Of a stretch of DNA of 5,936 nucleotides, positions 1 to 5,343 are shown piece by piece. Positions within the stretch are counted from its first letter, which is position 1. The number at the start of each line of letters is the position of its first letter. This DNA is from Candidatus Krumholzibacteriia bacterium (lineage in GTDB: Bacteria > Krumholzibacteriota > Krumholzibacteriia > LZORAL124-64-63). The position numbers and the translations under genes were made by a program. The notes under the pieces were generated by a model. It had not been told where the DNA came from, did no database searches, and saw only the letters and a program-made list of their open reading frames with translations. The stretch lies in contig JACZKN010000356.1 of assembly GCA_014859985.1 (NCBI GenBank), positions 1 through 5,936 on the forward strand. The letters run 5' to 3'.

Positions 1-108
1 CAGCAGCACGGCGCCCAGCAGCGCGGCGCTCCGGAGCACGCCGCCGGCCAGGCCGAAGGCGGCCAGGCGGCGCAGCAGAAGGGCACGGCGGCTTGTCCTC
101 ACGATCAT
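1..108 (-). CDS. N-terminus of an unidentified exported or membrane protein (partial)
   Basis: Only the first 36 codons are inside the window; the gene runs off the left edge. Reading leftwards from the ATG at 108-106 gives MIVRTSRRALLLRRLA, then a run rich in Ala, Gly, Leu and Val. Basic residues followed by a hydrophobic stretch look like a signal peptide or first membrane segment. A GAGG motif (complement of 113-116) lies four bases before the ATG. A GTG two codons downstream (102-100) is an alternative start with a longer spacing of ten bases. The gene diverges from the operon starting at 312 and shares its upstream region. No family can be named from this fragment. The frame has no stop and codes sensibly up to the edge, so it is probably a real gene, but this rests on the RBS and hydrophobic profile only. 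Confidence 0.55.
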   Translation of the reverse strand, partial: MIVRTSRRALLLRRLAAFGLAGGVLRSAALLGAVLL

Positions 109-241
109 CGAACCTCGCTGGACGGCTCGGGTTGGCCGGCGCGCCGGCATCGTACCACGCCGCCGCCCCGGGCGCCCCTGCTGCTTTGCCCGGCCTCCGG
201 CGCGGCTGCATCGGGGGTGGAGCGGAAGCGCTGGGGCGTGC

Positions 242-252
242 TAATTTATAAG
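242..252. promoter_or_regulatory. Putative promoter -10 region (A/T island)
   Basis: The island TAATTTATAAG is the only clearly A/T-rich patch between the divergent genes. On the plus strand TATAAG at 247-252 matches five of six positions of the sigma-70 -10 consensus and would start transcription near 259, about 50 bases before the peptidase ATG. On the minus strand TATAAA (complement of 245-250) matches equally well and could serve the gene starting at 108. No good -35 hexamer was found for the plus-strand reading (224-229 is GGAAGC). The organism's sigma-factor consensus is unknown, so this is a composition-based suggestion. Confidence 0.35.
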
Positions 253-255
253 CTC

Positions 256-290
256 GGCGGTCCCGGCGTGCGGGCCGCCAACCGGACCGC
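256..290 (+). promoter_or_regulatory. Two mutually exclusive hairpins in the operon leader
   Basis: Hairpin A pairs GGCGG (256-260) with CCGCC (275-279) and CCCG (262-265) with CGGG (271-274). It has a bulged T at 261 and a five-base loop, giving nine G-C pairs. Hairpin B pairs GCGGTCC (257-263) with GGACCGC (284-290) perfectly over seven pairs with a 20-base loop. Both use 257-263, so they cannot form together. If the -10 at 247-252 is real, the transcript would begin at or inside hairpin A, so either a 5'-end stabilising stem or a leader switch is conceivable. Neither stem covers the RBS at 298-303. Such GC stems arise easily by chance in this composition. Confidence 0.3.
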
Positions 291-311
291 AACCTGCAAG
301 GGACCCGTGGA

Positions 312-2306
312 ATGAAGCGCCCCGCCTTCCGGTTCCTGCTCGCCGTGACCGCCGGCCTCCTGTTGGCGGCGGCCGGCGCCCGGGCCATGGTGCCCGGCGA
401 CATCCTGGAGCTGCGGCGGGCCCGCACCGCGGATCTCTCCCCGGACGGGCGCTGGCTTTTGTACACGATCTCGGCCTGGGACGATGTGGCCGGCCGCTGG
501 CGCCCGACCCTCTACCGCCGCGACCTGGACCAGGGCGGCGACCTGCTGGTCTTCACCCCCGAGGACCAGGCCCGGGATCCGGTCTTCCGCCCCGACGCAA
601 GGGCGGTGGCCTACCTGCGGGACACCGAGGCGGGCACCGAGGTCTGGCTGATGGACCCCGACGGCGCCGACCGGCGCCACGTGGCCGGGCCGGGGACCTT
701 CGGGGCGCTGCACTGGTCCCCCGGGGGCGACGCCCTGGCTTGGATCGCCACCACCGCCGTGGGCGCCTACCCGGGGGAACCGGGGGTGCGCTGGGTGGAC
801 GACGAGCTGGGCTACCGCCGCCTGGGCGAGGGCGAGCGCGGGGGCGACCTGGCCCAGCTCTTCGTCATGGATCTCTTCGACCGGCGGCCGCGGCGCCTGG
901 GGGACGCGCCCCTGGACGTGCGCAGCTGCGCCTGGAGCCCCGACGGTTCGCGGCTCGTGTTCGCGGCCAAGGCCCGGACCGACCTGGGCCGCACCCTGAA
1001 CGAGGACCTGTGGGTGGTGGACCGCGGCGGCGGCGAGCCGCGGCGGCTGACCGCCAACCCCGGGCCGGACGCGGCTCCCGCCTGGCTGGCCGACGGCACC
1101 ATCGCCTACACCCGGGGCGAGGACCCCCTGGGGGAGAGCAGCCCCAAGACCATCGCCGTGCTGGATCCGGAGGTGGGTGACGCCGCGCTGCTGGCCCAGT
1201 ACGGCTACGACAACATGTTCTGGCGCTGGGCCGCCGGCGACGGGGCCTTCTACGTCCTGGGCGCGCGCCGCGGCACCATCGACCTCGTGCGGGTGGGCCC
1301 GGGCGAGCCCTCTTTCCTGACCGAGGCGGAGGGCAACTTCTCCTCCGTTCGCCTGGCCGCCGGACGGGCCGTGCTGGACGGCACGGGGCAGACCCTGCCG
1401 GGCGGCATCTTCCTGGTGGACCTGCGGGGCCGGGGCAAGGGACCGCGGGAGGCGCGGCTGCTGATCGACCCCAACGCGGAGTGGCGGCAGCGGGTCGGCC
1501 TGGTCGAGCCGGAGCCGTTCTTCGTCGAGGTGGACGGCGCCCGGATCGAGGGCTGGTTCTTCCGCCCCCCGGATGCGGCACCGCTGCAACGGGTGCCCGT
1601 GGTGCTGAGCCTGCACGGCGGGCCGGAGTGGATGTACGGCGGCTCCTTCCTGCCCGAGTTCCACATCCTGCCCCGGCACGGCTACGGGGTGATCGCCGCC
1701 AATCCGGTTGGCAGCACGGGCTACGGGTTCCCGTTCCAGGCGGCGATCCGGGGCGACTGGACGGACCGCCCCGCCCGCGAGGTGCTGGCCTGCGTGGACC
1801 TGGCGGTGGCCCGGGGCTGGGGCGACCCTGACCGCATCGCGGTGATGGGCGGCAGCTACGGCGGCCACCTTGGGGCCGCCCTGACCGCCCAGTCGGACCG
1901 CTTCCGGGCCGCGGCCCTGGACCGCATGTATCCCGAGCCCGCCACCTTCTGGGGCACGACCGACGAGAAATGGTTTCCCGAGTGGGAATTCCACGGCCGC
2001 CCGTTCGATCCGGAGGCGCGCGAGGTGTACCGCCGCAACTCCCCCTGGGAACAGGTGGACCGGGTGACGACCCCGACCCTGGTCAGCCACGGCCTCAGGG
2101 ACTGGCGCTGCCCGGTCCAGGGCGGCGAGATGTGGTTCGCGGCCCTGCGCAGCCGCGGCGTCCCGGCCCGGCTGATCCGTTTCGTGGACGAGGGCCACGG
2201 CATCCGCGGGCCGCGTAATCTCGTGTTCTACCACGACCAGGTGCTGGCCTGGTTCGACACCCACGTGCTGGGGCCATCCCTGGAGGGCGAACCGTCTCAT
2301 GAGTGA
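312..2306 (+). CDS. Exported S9 family (prolyl oligopeptidase-type) serine peptidase
   Basis: The product has 664 residues, a usual length for acylaminoacyl-peptidase-like S9 enzymes. Residues 1-25 form a signal peptide (MKRPAFRF, then a Leu/Ala-rich core, ending near ARA), so it is probably periplasmic or secreted. Residues about 30-390 are a beta-propeller with PD40-like repeats: LSPDGRWLLY at 42-51, WSPGGDALAW at 135-144, WSPDGSRLVF at 208-217 and a weaker one at 257-268. The alpha/beta-hydrolase domain spans about 400-652: oxyanion segment HGGPEW at 435-440, nucleophile Ser515 in GGSYGG, Asp597 in GLRDWRCP and His629 in DEGHG. The family cleaves short peptides, often N-terminal residues or dipeptides; the exact specificity cannot be read. 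The segment usually seen as NPRGSTGYG reads NPVGSTGYG (464-472). The ATG at 312 is preceded by AAGGGA at proper spacing. It is the first gene of the operon and its stop overlaps the start-codon repeat of the next gene. Confidence 0.93.
   Translation: MKRPAFRFLLAVTAGLLLAAAGARAMVPGDILELRRARTADLSPDGRWLLYTISAWDDVAGRWRPTLYRRDLDQGGDLLVFTPEDQARDPVFRPDARAVAYLRDTEAGTEVWLMDPDGADRRHVAGPGTFGALHWSPGGDALAWIATTAVGAYPGEPGVRWVDDELGYRRLGEGERGGDLAQLFVMDLFDRRPRRLGDAPLDVRSCAWSPDGSRLVFAAKARTDLGRTLNEDLWVVDRGGGEPRRLTANPGPDAAPAWLADGTIAYTRGEDPLGESSPKTIAVLDPEVGDAALLAQYGYDNMFWRWAAGDGAFYVLGARRGTIDLVRVGPGEPSFLTEAEGNFSSVRLAAGRAVLDGTGQTLPGGIFLVDLRGRGKGPREARLLIDPNAEWRQRVGLVEPEPFFVEVDGARIEGWFFRPPDAAPLQRVPVVLSLHGGPEWMYGGSFLPEFHILPRHGYGVIAANPVGSTGYGFPFQAAIRGDWTDRPAREVLACVDLAVARGWGDPDRIAVMGGSYGGHLGAALTAQSDRFRAAALDRMYPEPATFWGTTDEKWFPEWEFHGRPFDPEAREVYRRNSPWEQVDRVTTPTLVSHGLRDWRCPVQGGEMWFAALRSRGVPARLIRFVDEGHGIRGPRNLVFYHDQVLAWFDTHVLGPSLEGEPSHE
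2282..2286 (+). promoter_or_regulatory. Shine-Dalgarno site ahead of the start-codon repeat
   Basis: GGAGG lies inside the last codons of the S9 peptidase. It is 12 bases before the first repeat ATG (2299), 26 before the second (2313) and 40 before the third (2327), which is the likely start of the CPBP gene. It is therefore placed for the first ATG rather than the functional one. This suggests that the first copy was once the true start, or that initiation there feeds the downstream start by re-initiation. Confidence 0.5.
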
Positions 2307-2340
2307 TGCCCCATGAGCGACGCCCCATGAGCGACGCCAC
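2299..2340 (+). repeat. Three tandem 14-base copies of a start-codon segment
   Basis: The copies are ATGAGTGATGCCCC (2299-2312), ATGAGCGACGCCCC (2313-2326) and ATGAGCGACGCCAC (2327-2340). Copies 1 and 2 differ at two positions, copies 2 and 3 at one. Each begins with ATG and reads MSDA. Because 14 is not a multiple of three, each ATG is in a different frame from the next. ATG 2299 reads MSDAP and stops at TGA 2314-2316, which overlaps ATG 2313. ATG 2313 again reads MSDAP and stops at TGA 2328-2330, which overlaps ATG 2327. Only the ATG at 2327 opens the CPBP gene. The T at 2304, unique to copy 1, makes the stop codon of the upstream peptidase gene. Removing two copies would place the gene's ATG at 2299, 12 bases after the GGAGG. 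Confidence 0.9.
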
Positions 2341-3205
2341 GAGAGCCGTGCGGGGCCGGGGCCCGACCCTGGCGCCGACTCCGTTGCGCCGGGCCAGCCT
2401 GTGGCTGGTCACGGCGGCCATGGTGCTGGTGGTCGGGCTGAAGTCCTACCCGCCGCCGGTCGGGGGCATCCCCTGGCACGTGTTCGGCTGGCCGCTGCTG
2501 GGCGCCGGCCTCTGGGCGGCGGTGCGCAGCGGACCGGCCGCGTGGGCCAAGAGCGCGGTGCTCTTCGCCTGGCTCATCGGCGTGCTGTTCGTCACGCGCA
2601 TCGACGGGGACACGGGCAACAACCACGTGCTGGAGCTGGTGGTCGCTCTGGGGGTGGGCGTCCTGATGGTGCCGGCCCTGGCGGCGCGCCACTGGATCGG
2701 CGAGCCCCTGGACTACAGCTGGTTCCAGGGCCGCTGGTCGGCGAAGATGTGGTTGTGGCTGCCCACGGGCTTCGTGATCGCCTACGGCTTCCTGTGGCTG
2801 TACTTCCACGTGCTGACCCCGACCCTGCACCACAGCTGGCCCCTGCCTCCGCATGGGGAGGGCAGCACCGAGGCCCTGTGGCGCCTGTTCTGGGGCTGCA
2901 ACTTCGTGGGCATCTGGGACGAGCTGGCCTTCATCAACTTCGTGTTCGTGCTGACGCACCGGCAGTTCAAGTTCATCGAGGCCAACATTGCCCAGGCGGT
3001 GTTCTTCACCAGCTTCCTGCACGAGATGGCTTTCGTCGGCTGGGGGCCGGTGGTCATCTACCTGTTCGCCCTGATCCAGGGCCTGACCTACAAGCGGACC
3101 GGTTCCTTGTTCTATATCCTGATCCTGCACCTGATGATCGATACGATCCTCTTCTACATGATCGCCAACCGGTGGTATCCGGGGTGGGGGTGGCATCCTT
3201 GGTGA
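2327..3205 (+). CDS. CPBP-type (CAAX protease-like) multi-pass membrane protein, non-standard active site
   Basis: The product has 292 residues with about seven to nine hydrophobic segments (roughly 24-38, 52-66, 72-90, 100-120, 142-162, 188-210, 222-235, 238-252, 258-281), so it sits in the inner membrane. The C-terminal half has the CPBP layout. Motif 1 is WDELAFIN at 197-204, where EExxxR is usual, so the first Glu is Asp and the Arg position holds Ile. Motif 2 is FFTSFLHE at 226-233, with His232 but Phe out of its usual place four residues before it. Motif 3 is HLMID at 268-272, fitting HxxxN/D. The known superfamily includes Rce1-like intramembrane proteases and bacteriocin-immunity proteins; this one may be a divergent protease or a non-catalytic relative. 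The start at 2327 is chosen because MSDATRAV fits the third repeat; in-frame GTG 2303 and ATG 2306 (overlapping the peptidase stop as TGATG) are alternatives. The stop overlaps the next GTG. Confidence 0.8.
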   Translation: MSDATRAVRGRGPTLAPTPLRRASLWLVTAAMVLVVGLKSYPPPVGGIPWHVFGWPLLGAGLWAAVRSGPAAWAKSAVLFAWLIGVLFVTRIDGDTGNNHVLELVVALGVGVLMVPALAARHWIGEPLDYSWFQGRWSAKMWLWLPTGFVIAYGFLWLYFHVLTPTLHHSWPLPPHGEGSTEALWRLFWGCNFVGIWDELAFINFVFVLTHRQFKFIEANIAQAVFFTSFLHEMAFVGWGPVVIYLFALIQGLTYKRTGSLFYILILHLMIDTILFYMIANRWYPGWGWHPW

Positions 3206-3969
3206 GGCGGGCGGCAATGGCGGCGATCCTGGTGCTGTGCGCCGTGCCGGCGCTCGCCGGGGGCCTGGAGATGCTGCGCTTCGACGTGGACACCCGCCGC
3301 CCCCACGCCGAGGGCGAGGTGCACGTGGTGCGGGTGGACCCGGTCCGGTGGGAGCTGGCCGTGCTTTCGGCCGCTCAGCACGCCGACGGGAAGAAGCGCA
3401 CCCTCGCCGCCTGGGGCCGCGAGTTCGGCCTGGAGGCCGTCGTCAATGCCGGCATGTACCAGGCCGACGACGCGACCCACGTGGGCTTCTGCCAGGTGGC
3501 GGGCAAGGTGCTCAGCGCCGGCGTGAACAACTACCAGTCGGCCTTCGTGAGCGATCCGGTGGACACGGTGGACGCGCCGTTCGCCCTGGTGGATCTGGAC
3601 GAGACCCCGCTGGCGGCGCTGCGCCTGCGCTACCGCACCGTGGTGCAGAACCTGCGGCTGATCAAGCACCCGGCGCGCAACCGCTGGTCCCCGGGCCGCC
3701 AGCGCTGGCGCGAGGCGGCCCTGGCCCAGGACGACCGGGGCCGGGCCCTGCTGATCCTCTGCACGCGTCCGCTGGACATGCACGCCTTCAACGAGATGCT
3801 GCTGGCCCTGCCGCTGGGGGTGGTGGCGGCGCAGCACCTGGAGGGCAGCGCCGCCGCGGGCCTGTGGGTGCGGACGGCGGAGTCCGGCGCCGGCCGCGCG
3901 TCCACCGGCGGCTCCGCGGTGCCCAACGTGCTGGCGGTGCGGGCGCGGCAGCCAAAGGCGCCGCGATGA
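3202..3969 (+). CDS. Exported phosphodiester glycosidase (NAGPA/DUF2233) family protein
   Basis: The product has 255 residues. Starting at GTG 3202, residues 1-19 read as a signal peptide (MRRAAMAAILVLCAVPALA), so it is probably periplasmic or secreted. The GTG overlaps the preceding stop as GTGA, with a weak GGTGG eight bases upstream. ATG 3217 is possible but would lose the two Arg of the signal. Family marks in order are VVNAGMYQ at 80-87, VGFCQVAGK at 94-102, QNLRLI at 149-154, a WREAALAQDDRGRALLIL stretch at 169-186, HLEGSAAAGLWV at 212-223 and VPNVLAV at 240-246. Known members remove sugars bound through a phosphodiester, such as GlcNAc-1-phosphodiesters. The usual LDGG reads LEGS here; from memory, LEGG forms exist in some bacterial subfamilies, so Glu alone is not alarming, but Ser is unusual. 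The substrate is unknown. Its stop overlaps the next ATG (ATGA). Confidence 0.8.
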   Translation: MRRAAMAAILVLCAVPALAGGLEMLRFDVDTRRPHAEGEVHVVRVDPVRWELAVLSAAQHADGKKRTLAAWGREFGLEAVVNAGMYQADDATHVGFCQVAGKVLSAGVNNYQSAFVSDPVDTVDAPFALVDLDETPLAALRLRYRTVVQNLRLIKHPARNRWSPGRQRWREAALAQDDRGRALLILCTRPLDMHAFNEMLLALPLGVVAAQHLEGSAAAGLWVRTAESGAGRASTGGSAVPNVLAVRARQPKAPR

Positions 3970-5333
3970 GGAACATCGTGCTCATCGTGGTGGACACCCT
4001 GCGGCCCGACCGCCTGGGCTGCGGCGGCTACCGGCGGCCCACCTCGCCCCACCTGGACCGGCTGGCGGCCGAGGGCGCGGTGTTCGACGCCATGTGGTCG
4101 GCCTCCAACTACACGGCGCCGGCGTTCACCTCGCTGTTCACGGGGCTGCATCCCCACGAGCACGGGATCTTCGACTTCACCGCCCAGGCGGGCGGCTCGG
4201 CCGTCTTCGACGCGGTGCGGGCGGCAGGGCTCGCGACCGGCGGCGTCGTGACGTTCCGCTTCTTCCGCAACCTGCTGCGCCACGCCTGGGGCGAGCTGGA
4301 GGCGGTCACCGACGGCCGCAGCTTCGACTACGCCAAGGACCTGCCCCTGGCGGTCACGGACGGGGCCCTGGAGTGGCTGGACCGGCGGGACCCGGCCCGG
4401 CCCTTCGGCCTGTTCCTGCACTACGACGGGCCCCACATGCCGTACCGGCTGCCCCCGCAGTACGCGGCGCTGTTCGACACGCCCGAGGCGGCCGGCGTGG
4501 CGCCCGACCTGGTGGCCACCCTCTTTCCCCAGCAGCTGGAGCGCCTGGAGCAGAAGCCCGGTCCCACCATCTTCCGGCTCATCGAGGCCGTGGAATGGGG
4601 CCGGCGCCGCCTGACCCCCGCGGACCTGGCCTGGCTGCGCGACAAGTACGACGCCTGCGTGCGCTACAACGACGAAGCGATCGGGCGCTTCCTGGCCGGG
4701 CTGACCGCGCGCGGCCTGGCGGACGAGACCGTCGTCTGCGTGCTCTCGGACCACGGCGAGGCCTTCTGCGAGCACGGCAGCTTCTCCCACGGGGGCATCG
4801 ACCTGCACGAGGAGATCGTGCGCACCGTGGGCATCGTGCGCGACCCGGGCCGGCCCGCCGTGGCCGGGCGGCGCTTCGCCCGGCCCGTCAGCCACGTGGA
4901 CGTGTGGCCCACCCTGCTGCGCCTGGCGGGCGTGCCCTGGCCCACGGCCGGGTTCAGCGACCTGCTGGACGGCGCCCCGGACGGCGACGGACCGCCGGTG
5001 TTCTGCCAGGGGAAGGCCAAGGCGGCGGTGCGGCGGGGGAACCTGAAGGCGATCGTGGCGAGGCCGAACCCGGGGTTGGCCAGAACGGCGCGCCTGCGCA
5101 CCTTCGCCAAGCTGGCCCTGCGCCGCCGGCTGGGAACCCAGCTGTACGACCTGGCGGCCGATCCCGGCGAGACCCGCAACCTGGCCCACGACCGGGCCCT
5201 GGCCGCGCCCCTGCGGCGCCTGCTGCGGGAGCACCTGGCCACTGTCCGTCCGGCCGTGGCCGCCGGCGCCGGGCCCGACGAGGCCGAACGCCGGCGCATC
5301 GAGCAGGAGATGCGCGACCTGGGCTACCTGTAG
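3966..5333 (+). CDS. Sulfatase-like hydrolase/transferase (alkaline phosphatase superfamily), Thr at the nucleophile position
   Basis: The product has 455 residues, typical for the family. It starts with the core strand directly (MRNIVLIVVDTLRPDRLG) and shows no signal peptide, so it is probably cytoplasmic unless the start is wrong. Metal-site marks are Asp10 (DT rather than the common DD), SDHGE at 261-265 and EHG at 269-271 with SHG at 274-276. HYDGPHMPY at 152-160 and a C-terminal LYDLAADPGETRNL at 393-406 are also typical. The signature region reads YTAPAFTSLFTG (49-60): Thr50 occupies the position of the Cys or Ser that becomes formylglycine in true sulfatases, and Phe54 replaces the usual Arg. 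Thr is the nucleophile in related phosphotransferases such as LtaS and EptA, so a phosphoryl or phosphodiester role is as likely as sulfate removal. ATG 3966 overlaps the previous stop and has AAAGG seven bases upstream. The frame is open further upstream, but that part is a shadow. Confidence 0.88.
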   Translation: MRNIVLIVVDTLRPDRLGCGGYRRPTSPHLDRLAAEGAVFDAMWSASNYTAPAFTSLFTGLHPHEHGIFDFTAQAGGSAVFDAVRAAGLATGGVVTFRFFRNLLRHAWGELEAVTDGRSFDYAKDLPLAVTDGALEWLDRRDPARPFGLFLHYDGPHMPYRLPPQYAALFDTPEAAGVAPDLVATLFPQQLERLEQKPGPTIFRLIEAVEWGRRRLTPADLAWLRDKYDACVRYNDEAIGRFLAGLTARGLADETVVCVLSDHGEAFCEHGSFSHGGIDLHEEIVRTVGIVRDPGRPAVAGRRFARPVSHVDVWPTLLRLAGVPWPTAGFSDLLDGAPDGDGPPVFCQGKAKAAVRRGNLKAIVARPNPGLARTARLRTFAKLALRRRLGTQLYDLAADPGETRNLAHDRALAAPLRRLLREHLATVRPAVAAGAGPDEAERRRIEQEMRDLGYL

Positions 5334-5343
5334 ATCCCGCTTC

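Larger units (their letters stand above)
109..311. promoter_or_regulatory. Divergent intergenic region
   Basis: This 203-base gap separates the minus-strand start at 108 from the plus-strand start at 312, so it must hold the promoters of both genes. It contains one A/T-rich island at 242-251, conspicuous in otherwise very GC-rich DNA, a perfect GC-only palindrome at 135-148, and inverted repeats at 256-290 in the presumed leader of the plus-strand operon. A good ribosome binding site, AAGGGA, lies at 298-303, eight bases before the ATG at 312. I saw no small ORF with a convincing RBS and no terminator with a U-tract here. Confidence 0.6.

Noticed and set aside
222..233. Short inverted repeat GCGGAAGCGCTG region as an operator or hairpin
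   Set aside because: The stem is only four pairs (AGCG with CGCT), expected many times by chance.
246..2300. 684-residue open frame on the minus strand
   Set aside because: It lies antisense to the S9 peptidase gene, whose signal peptide, propeller repeats and full catalytic triad prove the plus strand codes. The minus translation is low in complexity, rich in Gly, Ala, Pro, Arg and His, with no recognisable domain; long antisense frames are normal at this GC content.
2401..3201. N-terminal extension of the phosphodiester glycosidase gene in the same open frame
   Set aside because: It overlaps the CPBP gene out of frame and has shadow-like composition. A normal signal peptide begins at the GTG at 3202.
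3237..3965. N-terminal extension of the sulfatase-like gene in the same open frame
   Set aside because: The extra translation is Arg/Gly/Ala-rich and overlaps the phosphodiester glycosidase gene out of frame. The family's first strand (NIVLIVVD) begins directly at the ATG at 3966, which has its own RBS.
3630..5234. 534-residue open frame on the minus strand
   Set aside because: It is antisense to the glycosidase and sulfatase-like genes, with no recognisable motif and a Gly/Gln/Arg/Val-rich composition typical of a GC shadow frame.
5321..5340. Possible terminator hairpin at the end of the operon
   Set aside because: Only broken short stems (GGG with CCC, TAC with GTA) and no U-tract; not a credible intrinsic terminator.
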